In this document: positions 27,884 through 35,436 of the stretch, one piece after another | Numbering within the stretch: the first letter of the stretch is position 1 | Layout of the letters: every line of letters starts with the position of its first letter | Assembly: GCA_021158105.1 (NCBI GenBank) | Contig: JAGGVH010000046.1 | Coordinates: 1 to 35,436 of the forward strand | Reading direction: 5' to 3' | DNA length: 35,436 nt | From: Microcaldota archaeon | Lineage (GTDB): Archaea > Micrarchaeota > Micrarchaeia > Anstonellales > JAGGVH01 | Notes under the pieces: model-generated | Told to the model about the DNA's origin: nothing | What the model saw: the letters and a program-made list of their open reading frames with translations, nothing else | Databases searched by the model: none | Made by a program: the position numbers and the translations under genes

Positions 27884-28339
27884 TTAATCTTCGTTTCCCA
27901 TCCTTTTAAATTCATCCCATGACAATTTCCTGTTCAAATCCTTTTCGTATTCCTTTTTTATTTCCACACTGCTTTTTATCCCGTGAATTTTCATTGCCGA
28001 CGCCATGCCTATGTTTCCTAATTTTTCCTTAAAACACTTGTCCAAAACTGCATAGGATTTGCTCTTGGAGATGTTAAATTCTTTGTAAATCCCTTTATCA
28101 TATTCCACCAACGCTATAACATACAACCTCTCATCACTTGTCATTGTTTTTGGTGCTATAAAACTCTTACGTATGACGCCACACCGCTTATCCTTTGGGA
28201 TTTCAAACCCTTCATACAATCCGTCATCATTCACAATCAATGTGCACAGGTAGGAAAGCCATTTGCCTTTTAATTCAAAATTACTTTTTTGTTTTTTTCT
28301 TCTTACGATGATACTTTTTATTTTTTTCTTTTTATTCAT
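27884..28339 (-). CDS. hypothetical protein
   Basis: 151-aa ORF, basic N-terminus; no family recognised. Confidence 0.5.
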   Translation of the reverse strand: MNKKKKIKSIIVRRKKQKSNFELKGKWLSYLCTLIVNDDGLYEGFEIPKDKRCGVIRKSFIAPKTMTSDERLYVIALVEYDKGIYKEFNISKSKSYAVLDKCFKEKLGNIGMASAMKIHGIKSSVEIKKEYEKDLNRKLSWDEFKRMGNED

Positions 28340-28353
28340 TTTATCACCTCATG

Positions 28354-28422
28354 CAAACCTTTATAATTCCTTTTATATAAATATTCCTGAATAAAATATT
28401 CTGATTGGAATGGTGATAATAT
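28354..28422. repeat. about 69-bp direct repeat, copy A (orphan)
   Basis: Matches 29799-29867 with 3 mismatches. Confidence 0.92.
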
Positions 28423-28444
28423 AAATTAGATATGACAACAACAT

Positions 28445-29755
28445 TCAAAAAGTGGAATATAAAAGCCATTTTAAGAAAGGGATAAATTTTATGTTTATTC
28501 CTTCAACTGTTTTTTTGCCTTCATAATCATTAGTAATTATTATACCTTTTTTCATCCTAAATTCTTTAGCACAGTTTATTATACTTTTAGTTTCTCTAAG
28601 TAGTGTTTTTTCATCTGAGATATCACAACATACCTGTATTATTGCTTCGATTCCTTTTCCTTTCTGAATTACAAAATCTACTTCGTTGCCCTCTTTATTT
28701 TTCCAATAATAGACCTTTTTCCCATTTCTCATAAGTTCAATAAAAACAGCGTTTTCAAGGAGTCTGCCTTTATCAATTTTTCCTGAAACACATGTTATAA
28801 AGCCGTTATCTATGATGTATATCTTTCTAGGATATTGTGAGAGATCTTTTATGGAGTATGAAAATATCTGATTAAAGAAAAATAAACATCCTTTTTGAGA
28901 GTAATACTCCAGTGATAAGAGTGTTTCTTTACTTATTTTATATCCTAAATTTTTAATGAAGTTATAACATTTTGAAGCGGAAAAGTATGTAGATGCTAAT
29001 ACATATTTGCTGAACAGTTCAACAATTGAGATTTTGACACCTGAACTGTCGGCAATATCCAATCCAATAATATCATTAAAGTATGAGTTTAATATTTTTA
29101 CTTTATCGCTTTTATTTTTTGTTAAGGCGACCTCGGGAAAGCCGCCATATATTAAATATTTATTGATTATCTTTTTTAGTATGCCTCTTCCTGCAGTTGT
29201 TTTGCTTAGAGTTGTAAAATCTTTATCATTAAATCTTAAATATTCTTTAAAGGAAAGAGGATACAGTTCAATGTTTATTGTTCTGCCTCGCAGCATCTTT
29301 TTTGGTGCTATTAAATGACTTCTTGATGATGTTATTATCAACTGTAGGTTTGTCATTTCATGTGTCCTATACAACCAATCCTGCCATTTGGGTATGTTTG
29401 TGATCTCATCCAATAAGAGGTATCCTTTGTCACCAAACCAGCTTAGGATTGTGTCAAGTATGTTTTCTCTTTTTAATCTGTTGTCATCAAAGTTAATGTA
29501 CAATACTTTTTTGTTATTTTTCTTCAATTTTTGATGAATAAGATTAAGCAAGCAGGACTTTCCAGACCTTCTGACGCCAGTTATCATAACTATTTTTGTT
29601 TTAGATAGTTTTATTATTGAATTTATGTCAACTTCTCTGGGTTTTACAACCCTTTGTAGAGAGTATTCATTACACTCAACAAATATTTCTGGTAATTCCA
29701 TAAATTGTTTTTCTAGCGAACAATTTTTAAACATTTCTGTTTTTTTAGCGAACAA
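28445..29755 (-). CDS. AAA ATPase of COG1373 type (AAA_14 + DUF4143)
   Basis: KIVMITGVRRSGKSCLLNLIHQKL, KGYLLLDEITNIPKWQDWLYR, KNKEGNEVDFVIQKGKGIEAIIQV; start may be the internal Met at aa 8. Confidence 0.9.
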   Translation of the reverse strand: MFAKKTEMFKNCSLEKQFMELPEIFVECNEYSLQRVVKPREVDINSIIKLSKTKIVMITGVRRSGKSCLLNLIHQKLKKNNKKVLYINFDDNRLKRENILDTILSWFGDKGYLLLDEITNIPKWQDWLYRTHEMTNLQLIITSSRSHLIAPKKMLRGRTINIELYPLSFKEYLRFNDKDFTTLSKTTAGRGILKKIINKYLIYGGFPEVALTKNKSDKVKILNSYFNDIIGLDIADSSGVKISIVELFSKYVLASTYFSASKCYNFIKNLGYKISKETLLSLEYYSQKGCLFFFNQIFSYSIKDLSQYPRKIYIIDNGFITCVSGKIDKGRLLENAVFIELMRNGKKVYYWKNKEGNEVDFVIQKGKGIEAIIQVCCDISDEKTLLRETKSIINCAKEFRMKKGIIITNDYEGKKTVEGINIKFIPFLKWLLYSTF

Positions 29756-29798
29756 TTTTCTTAAGCTTTTTTAAGATAATGTTATATTCTTTTAATCA

Positions 29799-29867
29799 CA
29801 AGCCTTTATAATTCCTTTTATATAAATATTCCTAAATAGAATATTCTGATTGGAATGGTGATAATAT
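29799..29867. repeat. about 69-bp direct repeat, copy B (promoter and start codon of HTH-CBS gene)
   Basis: Matches 28354-28422 with 3 mismatches; contains ttttatataaa TATA-like box and AGAATATTCT palindrome. Confidence 0.92.
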
Positions 29868-30405
29868 GCTGCCCGAATTAAAACAGTTGGTAAATTCTCT
29901 TAAACAGAAGAGAAAGCGGTTAAACCTTTCTCAGAAGGGGTTGGCAATGAAGTCAGGTGTGTCCCAATCATTAATAGCCAAATTAGAGTCAAACAAGGTT
30001 GTGCCGAGCTATGATGCAGTTCAAAGGATAGAGAATACTCTTGAGATTATGCTATTCAAGAAGGAAAAGAGGGCTGTTGACATAATGCACAGTCCATTAG
30101 TCAGCGTCAGTGTTAATAATGTGGTTAAAAAAGCGGCAAATATAATGAAAAGATATGACTATTCTTCTCTGCCTGTAAAGAATGGAAAAGAATTTGTTGG
30201 GAGCATATCTGAAAGAGAACTGATAGGTGTAAACAGTGATGTTAAAATAAAAGATATAATGGGGCCGTTGTTTGACATAATAAGCTGGGACACGCCGTTG
30301 TCATCTGTAAGGGTGATGTTTAAGGATAAGAACAAGAAAGCCATATTGGTAAGAGGCAAAAACAACAGGATAAAAGGGATTATTACTCCGCAGGATTTGA
30401 TTTAA
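29866..30405 (+). CDS. HTH (XRE) + paired CBS-domain transcriptional regulator
   Basis: LNLSQKGLAMKSGVSQSLIAKLESNKVVPSYDAVQRIE; two CBS repeats. Confidence 0.9.
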   Translation: MLPELKQLVNSLKQKRKRLNLSQKGLAMKSGVSQSLIAKLESNKVVPSYDAVQRIENTLEIMLFKKEKRAVDIMHSPLVSVSVNNVVKKAANIMKRYDYSSLPVKNGKEFVGSISERELIGVNSDVKIKDIMGPLFDIISWDTPLSSVRVMFKDKNKKAILVRGKNNRIKGIITPQDLI

Positions 30406-30439
30406 CTCGTGGGGATACCTTTTTAAATATATTCTTATA

Positions 30440-30462
30440 ATGTATAATTATGAGTTATACAT
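30440..30462. promoter_or_regulatory. inverted repeat ATGTATAA-7-TTATACAT across the AAA+ gene start codon
   Basis: 8-bp perfect arms read directly. Confidence 0.5.
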
Positions 30463-31493
30463 ATAAATTAATAACTGATAAGAAGAATAAAGAGTTTGTT
30501 ACCTTAAAGACTCTTTCTGATTTATTGTCATTGCCAGAAATTTATAGGTTTCATTGGTCATATTATATCTCTAAAGCTAAGCCCGATGCTGAATTTAAAA
30601 AATGGCTTTATTCTAAATTCAATAAAAAATACCATAAGATATTAAATAATATTTATCCGGAGCATCCAAGTTATTTTCTTTTTGGCATTAATACATTGCA
30701 TAAAAACACTAAACCGAAGATAGACTTATCAGCAAAGATAAATAACGAGATTGCCCGCATTTTAGAAGAGAGGTATAAACCCTATTTGAAAAATCATTCA
30801 AAATATCCAGATGACAACGGGTTTGGGTTATTGTTGTACGGACCTCCCGGGACCGGCAAAACCTTTTTAGTTAGATATTTTGCAGAAAAGACAAAGAATA
30901 TACTTATATATGAACCTACTAGGAATCTTGTTATAGATTCTACAAGTGTGCAGGTGATATTTAAAATTGCCAAACTGTTTAATAAAAGTATTTTATTGCT
31001 TGATGAAGTGGATGTTATTACATTTAACAGGGGGGTTAATTACACTGCAAGGGTGCTATCGAGCAATTTAATGTCGCAGCTTGATTCGCCTGAGAGTAAA
31101 GGAGTTTTAACAGTGGGCACAACTAATTCGCCGTGGGAGGTTGATTCTGCATTTTTAAGGACAGGACGGTTTTCGGATGTGTTTTATTTTGGCCCGCCAA
31201 ATTATGAGGAGAGGGTTAGATTGATAGATTATTTTTATAAGAAACTGAAAACAGATATAGATGCAGAATATTGTGCAAAGCTGACTAAAGGGTACAGTAT
31301 TAGCGATATAAAATATATGGCAAAGCTTTCAATTTCATATTCATTGTATAAGCATAAGAAAAAGATTACTATTGATGATTTTAAGTATGGACTTAGAAAT
31401 ACACGTAATTCGTGCGAGGATTGGTTTTATCACTATAAATTTCTGCCGTCAAGGGTTAAAAAGATGTTTAAGATAGAAAAAATTGCTGATTAG
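30450..31493 (+). CDS. AAA+ ATPase
   Basis: LLLYGPPGTGKTFLVRYFAEK; SILLLDEVDVITF; FLRTGRFSDVFYFGPPNYEER. Confidence 0.9.
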   Translation: MSYTYKLITDKKNKEFVTLKTLSDLLSLPEIYRFHWSYYISKAKPDAEFKKWLYSKFNKKYHKILNNIYPEHPSYFLFGINTLHKNTKPKIDLSAKINNEIARILEERYKPYLKNHSKYPDDNGFGLLLYGPPGTGKTFLVRYFAEKTKNILIYEPTRNLVIDSTSVQVIFKIAKLFNKSILLLDEVDVITFNRGVNYTARVLSSNLMSQLDSPESKGVLTVGTTNSPWEVDSAFLRTGRFSDVFYFGPPNYEERVRLIDYFYKKLKTDIDAEYCAKLTKGYSISDIKYMAKLSISYSLYKHKKKITIDDFKYGLRNTRNSCEDWFYHYKFLPSRVKKMFKIEKIAD

Positions 31494-31494
31494 A

Positions 31495-32139
31495 ATGTCC
31501 GATAAATTTTTAAACATTGGAATGCATCATTTTTGCATGTCAGAAGATAAAAAAGTATTGATTGCAACATTTTATTCAATAGAACCTGTGATACCAAGCA
31601 TTCATAGATTTTCGCCCGACAAACTTGTTCTCATAACAAGCGATAAACCTGACGAGACAGTCAAGAAAAATATCCAGTCAATAAAAAGAATGTTTTCAAC
31701 TGTTATGAAGATTGAGGTAGTTTACATAAAACAGTATGATATTTACCGCATTGCCAAAGCTACGGTGGGTTTGATTGAGAAAGAGCATGAAAAAAGCAGT
31801 CAGATTTATGTTAATATTACCGGCGCCCGGAAAACTCTTATGCTTGGAGTAATATATGGTGTGTACGCCCGTGATGATATGGTGACTTCTATTCATTATT
31901 CAACAGAAGAAAACAATGAGTTTATTGAACTGCCGAAGATGTCTTATGACTTGAACGAAATGGAGCGTATGATTCTGGAAATGATAAGTAAGGATGGAAA
32001 GATTAATGTCAACAAGGCTGCTGAAAAGTTCGGCAAAACAAGAGGATTGTTGTACTTATATCTTAAAAAACTAAGAATGAAGGGGTTCCTTGATAACAAT
32101 TTTAATATTACTTCTGCGGGCAGGATTAGTTTGTTATGA
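31495..32139 (+). CDS. CARF-domain + wHTH regulator (Csa3-like)
   Basis: Rossmann-like N-terminus with YVNITGARKTLMLGVIYGVYA ligand-binding-type motif; C-terminal wHTH MERMILEMISKDGKINVNKAAEKFGKTRGLLYLYLKKLRMKGFL; start could be 31537. Confidence 0.78.
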   Translation: MSDKFLNIGMHHFCMSEDKKVLIATFYSIEPVIPSIHRFSPDKLVLITSDKPDETVKKNIQSIKRMFSTVMKIEVVYIKQYDIYRIAKATVGLIEKEHEKSSQIYVNITGARKTLMLGVIYGVYARDDMVTSIHYSTEENNEFIELPKMSYDLNEMERMILEMISKDGKINVNKAAEKFGKTRGLLYLYLKKLRMKGFLDNNFNITSAGRISLL

Positions 32140-32167
32140 CCAATGTTAAAACAATAGTGTATTTTTA

Positions 32168-32199
32168 TGTTATATAATCCTGTGTTATACACTATAACA
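32168..32199. promoter_or_regulatory. operator-like TGTTATA repeat and inverted repeat TGTTATA-CAC-TATAACA upstream of helicase
   Basis: TGTTATA at 32168-32174 and 32183-32189, TATAACA at 32193-32199; adjacent to atatttaaaaa TATA-like element. Confidence 0.5.
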
Positions 32200-32233
32200 T
32201 ATATTTAAAAAATAGACGGTTTATAAGTAGACC

Positions 32234-35074
32234 ATGGAAGACAGGCTTATACGGGCGGGGCCCGGGACCGGCAAAACTGAAAATATAATACAAAATATTA
32301 TCAGATTAGTTGAAGACGAAAAGGTTGACCCTTCAAAGATTTTGTGCATCACATATACTAATTCTGCTGTTAAAGAAATCACAGAACGGCTCAGTGAACG
32401 GTTGAAGAGCAAATCTTATGATATTGAAGTCCACACATTTCATTCGTTTGCACTTAGCAAGCTGGACCAAGACAATTTTAAGATGATAGATGATTCTGTC
32501 AAACGATTCGTCATATACCGTTTGCTGATTGACAGAAAAGTATTCAATTATGGTGAGGATTATATTAAAACTAATTTATTAACTTCTATAATAAGCATGA
32601 TTGACTATATTAAATGTTACGGCATCACGGTTGACAAAATAAAAAAGCACAAAAAACAAATTATAAGCTATCTTAACCAGCTCTCAAAAAAAGAACTCGG
32701 GAGCTATAAGGTTGATGACTATGAAAGGTTCTTAAACCATCTTGTTAATGTTTATCAGGGTTATGAAATTTTTAAACAGGACAAAGGGTATTATGATTAT
32801 ACAGATATGTTGTATTTATTTATTAAGGAGCATGAGCATACAGTGTTTGATTATGATTATGTGTTCGTTGATGAATTGCAGGACGCCAACATCTTAGAAG
32901 CAAAGGTTGCAAGGATTGCCGCCAACAAATTCAACAGGGAGCATCACACCCGGTTTTATTTAGTGGGCGATGCCAAGCAAAGCATATTCGGGTTTCAGGG
33001 GGGAAGTTTAGTAAATTTCAGGGAGTTTAGTGAAGAGTGCAAAGTTGAAGAATTAAAACAGAATTATAGGTCATGCCAGGAAATAATAGATTATTCTGCA
33101 GAGTTCATGGAAACTAATTCCGGCAACCTGCAAATGATTAATGAAGCAAAAAAATTGAAGTCTGATAATGATTGCAGAGGAGAAGTTTATTATAAGTTGA
33201 TAAACAATGATGACAAGAATCTTATAATCAGGCATATCATAACTAAAAACAAGGGCAAGGAGATTGGGATAATAACACGGACAAACAGCCAAGCCGAAGA
33301 GATAAGTCATTATCTGTCTGAGAATGACATTGAACATTACTGTTCCACACCAAAGCTGGGGTCGTTGATAGTCAAGGAAGGCATCATTAATTTATTGGAT
33401 TCATTGTTTCATATTGATGACCCTCAAAAGCTTGTTAACGGTGTATCATCGCCGTTTTCGGGAGTCAACATGGCAGAGCTGATTAAGGTATATACAGTCA
33501 ACAGGAGAAAGAACAGTAAAGGGTATCCGGTTGATGTTAAGTTTGATGATATAAAAGATAATAAAAATTTCAGTAAGTTTGTTGACATGGCTGAGTTGGT
33601 TAACTTTGCACCCGATGATGAACGCGACTTTGCCAAGAATCTTAAGACGCTGTTTGAGAAATATATATTGCCTGTCAGTGTGGCTTTTGGTGAGGAGGGC
33701 ATAATATCAACAGTTAAACTGTATAATGCAGTTCTCAAGTATTATGAACAGATTGACATAATCAAGCCGAATGATATATTGCTTTATCTTCATCTGGTTG
33801 ATGTGTCAGAACAGAGGGAATCTAGTAAGAAAAAGATATCAGTGACAACCGTCCACAAATCAAAAGGTTTAGCTTATGACGTTGTCATCTATCTGCCGTC
33901 GTCAACGCAAAGCGGGTATAAGTTGATAGAGAACACTGAGCATGCAATATTGTCGTCAATCACTCCTGCGTATGACAAGGATGAGATCAATGAAGAATCT
34001 GTCAGGGTTGATTATGTGGCGTTCACCCGCGCCCGGTATAAGTTGTTTGTTCTGCTGTCTGACAACGGCAGGACCAAGAAGTTTAAGGAAAGGTACATAT
34101 TAAGCACTGCCGAGGAGTATGATTATAATCCTGTTGATAAAGAAGAAGCTATTATGACTGATGTTGAACTGTCTTATGCCTCATTGTTTTCTGAAATGAT
34201 TGGTTACCTCAACAATAAGGACATTGAAAGTTTAGTCAGGGCAGTTGAATCGTTCAAGGTTGACAGGAACGAATGGATTAAGCAGTTGATAACTGATAAA
34301 TTAAGAAACGGGTTTAAAACGTTGTCATATTCATCTCTGACATCGCCGCCCATTGACATACTCATTAATAAGGTGCTCGGCATTTCTGGAGAGTCAACTG
34401 AAGCGTTGGATTTGGGGTCAAACGTTCATAAGTTCTATGAACAGATGTACATGAATGATAGGACGGCAGTGAATGATGATGAACGGTTATGGAAGAAGCA
34501 ATGGGACGAGTGTGTTGACACGCTGAAAATGTTGGACCCTAACATTGAACAGATTAGCGCTGAAGAGAAGATTAATCTTGGAAGCGAAGGCATAAGAGAT
34601 ATATTTGGGTTTAGGCCGGACTGGGCAGAGAGGCTGACGGGCAAGATTGATGCGGTATTCAAAGGCGATAGTTTATGGATAATTGATTATAAAACCAGTA
34701 AAACATCAAAGAATTCCAATTATACAATGCAATTGATTTTTTATAAGGAGTTGTATGCACAAAAGTATAACATTTCAATTGACGACCTTAACGCTGCGAT
34801 ATTTTATGTCCTGCTCCGCGATACTGTCAATGATGAAAACGGCAGTCCTGTATATTCAACCGATGTTAAAACTATTAAGAAGCATTCAAAAACCATTGAA
34901 AATAAAAGACAAGCGTTCATTGAAAACCTGAAGCGCATTGACAGTTATATCCAAAATCCCGACATGTTCATTGCTGATTTGGAGGGCGATTTAAATAACC
35001 ATTTTGGCAGGGTTCAGTACAGGGATCTGGTTGCGCGGTTCATTGAAGAATATAAGAGGAGTGTGAGTGAGTGA
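32234..35074 (+). CDS. UvrD/AddA-like SF1 helicase with C-terminal PD-(D/E)XK (RecB-type) nuclease
   Basis: RAGPGTGKTENII; VFVDELQDAN; LVGDAKQSIFGFQGG; TTVHKSKGLAYDVVIYLP; VAFTRARYKLFV; GKIDAVFKGDSLWIIDYKTSK. Confidence 0.92.
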   Translation: MEDRLIRAGPGTGKTENIIQNIIRLVEDEKVDPSKILCITYTNSAVKEITERLSERLKSKSYDIEVHTFHSFALSKLDQDNFKMIDDSVKRFVIYRLLIDRKVFNYGEDYIKTNLLTSIISMIDYIKCYGITVDKIKKHKKQIISYLNQLSKKELGSYKVDDYERFLNHLVNVYQGYEIFKQDKGYYDYTDMLYLFIKEHEHTVFDYDYVFVDELQDANILEAKVARIAANKFNREHHTRFYLVGDAKQSIFGFQGGSLVNFREFSEECKVEELKQNYRSCQEIIDYSAEFMETNSGNLQMINEAKKLKSDNDCRGEVYYKLINNDDKNLIIRHIITKNKGKEIGIITRTNSQAEEISHYLSENDIEHYCSTPKLGSLIVKEGIINLLDSLFHIDDPQKLVNGVSSPFSGVNMAELIKVYTVNRRKNSKGYPVDVKFDDIKDNKNFSKFVDMAELVNFAPDDERDFAKNLKTLFEKYILPVSVAFGEEGIISTVKLYNAVLKYYEQIDIIKPNDILLYLHLVDVSEQRESSKKKISVTTVHKSKGLAYDVVIYLPSSTQSGYKLIENTEHAILSSITPAYDKDEINEESVRVDYVAFTRARYKLFVLLSDNGRTKKFKERYILSTAEEYDYNPVDKEEAIMTDVELSYASLFSEMIGYLNNKDIESLVRAVESFKVDRNEWIKQLITDKLRNGFKTLSYSSLTSPPIDILINKVLGISGESTEALDLGSNVHKFYEQMYMNDRTAVNDDERLWKKQWDECVDTLKMLDPNIEQISAEEKINLGSEGIRDIFGFRPDWAERLTGKIDAVFKGDSLWIIDYKTSKTSKNSNYTMQLIFYKELYAQKYNISIDDLNAAIFYVLLRDTVNDENGSPVYSTDVKTIKKHSKTIENKRQAFIENLKRIDSYIQNPDMFIADLEGDLNNHFGRVQYRDLVARFIEEYKRSVSE

Positions 35075-35186
35075 AGAATGAAAATGAATTGATGAGGAAT
35101 GAGAATGGTGCGATGAGGAATGGGAGTATTTAAAAAGAAGAAGTTGATAAAATCTTTGTAAATAAGGATGTTTTTGAGGTGATTAT

Positions 35187-35436
35187 GTGAGTTTGAGTGA
35201 TGAACAAAAGGAATTGATTAGAGAATGGGGAAAGATTGCGGAAAAATATAAAGAAGATAAATATTTATATAATATAAAAAATGGGAAAAAAGAAGATGGG
35301 CTTTTTGACTTTGGTGATCGATGGAAAAGAGTGCCGAAACTTAGAATATTGGTTAAAGAATATATTAAATCTCCAACTCGGGAAAACCTAAAGAAGTTTT
35401 GGAATAAATCTTCAGAATATATATCCTCTCTACGTA
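35187..35436 (+). CDS. hypothetical protein, N-terminal part (runs off window end)
   Basis: GTG at 35187 after gaggtgatt: MSLSDEQKELIREWGKIAEKYKEDKYLYNIKNGKKEDGLFDFGDRWKRVPKLRILVKEYIKSPTRENLKKFWNKSSEYISSLR. Confidence 0.6.
   Translation, partial: MSLSDEQKELIREWGKIAEKYKEDKYLYNIKNGKKEDGLFDFGDRWKRVPKLRILVKEYIKSPTRENLKKFWNKSSEYISSLR

Noticed and set aside
35075-35135. Short gatgaggaatg(a/g)ga repeats after the helicase gene
   Set aside because: Two imperfect short copies in purine-rich intergenic DNA; no CRISPR-like spacing or other structure.

Overview
AT-rich archaeal chromosomal segment, calls made by eye from motifs and the supplied ORF track. The housekeeping backbone includes a TrmI-like tRNA methyltransferase, CTP synthase, YjbQ, TYW3-like, Elp3, HypA, TFE, agmatinase-family enzyme, and the cluster S19e-PDCD5-L39e-L31e-aIF6-LX-prefoldin alpha-FtsY. 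Main items worth a second look: (1) a minus-strand tRNA-Lys(UUU) gene that appears to carry three introns (D-loop, canonical 37/38, T-loop), with bulge-helix-bulge-like pairing at the junctions; (2) a five-gene co-directional cluster (5046-11190) built around a HerA/VirB4-like ATPase and membrane proteins; (3) an AAA+ / CARF-wHTH (Csa3-like) / UvrD-RecB-type helicase-nuclease module with no CRISPR array in the window and with related inverted repeats at two promoters; (4) two unrelated AAA-type NTPase genes, each bracketed by long direct repeats (35 bp perfect; about 69 bp with 3 mismatches), suggesting cassette-like mobility; (5) TFE plus a second TFE-like wHTH protein without a zinc ribbon, both with histone-H1-like Lys-rich N-termini. 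No rRNA or CRISPR array was seen.
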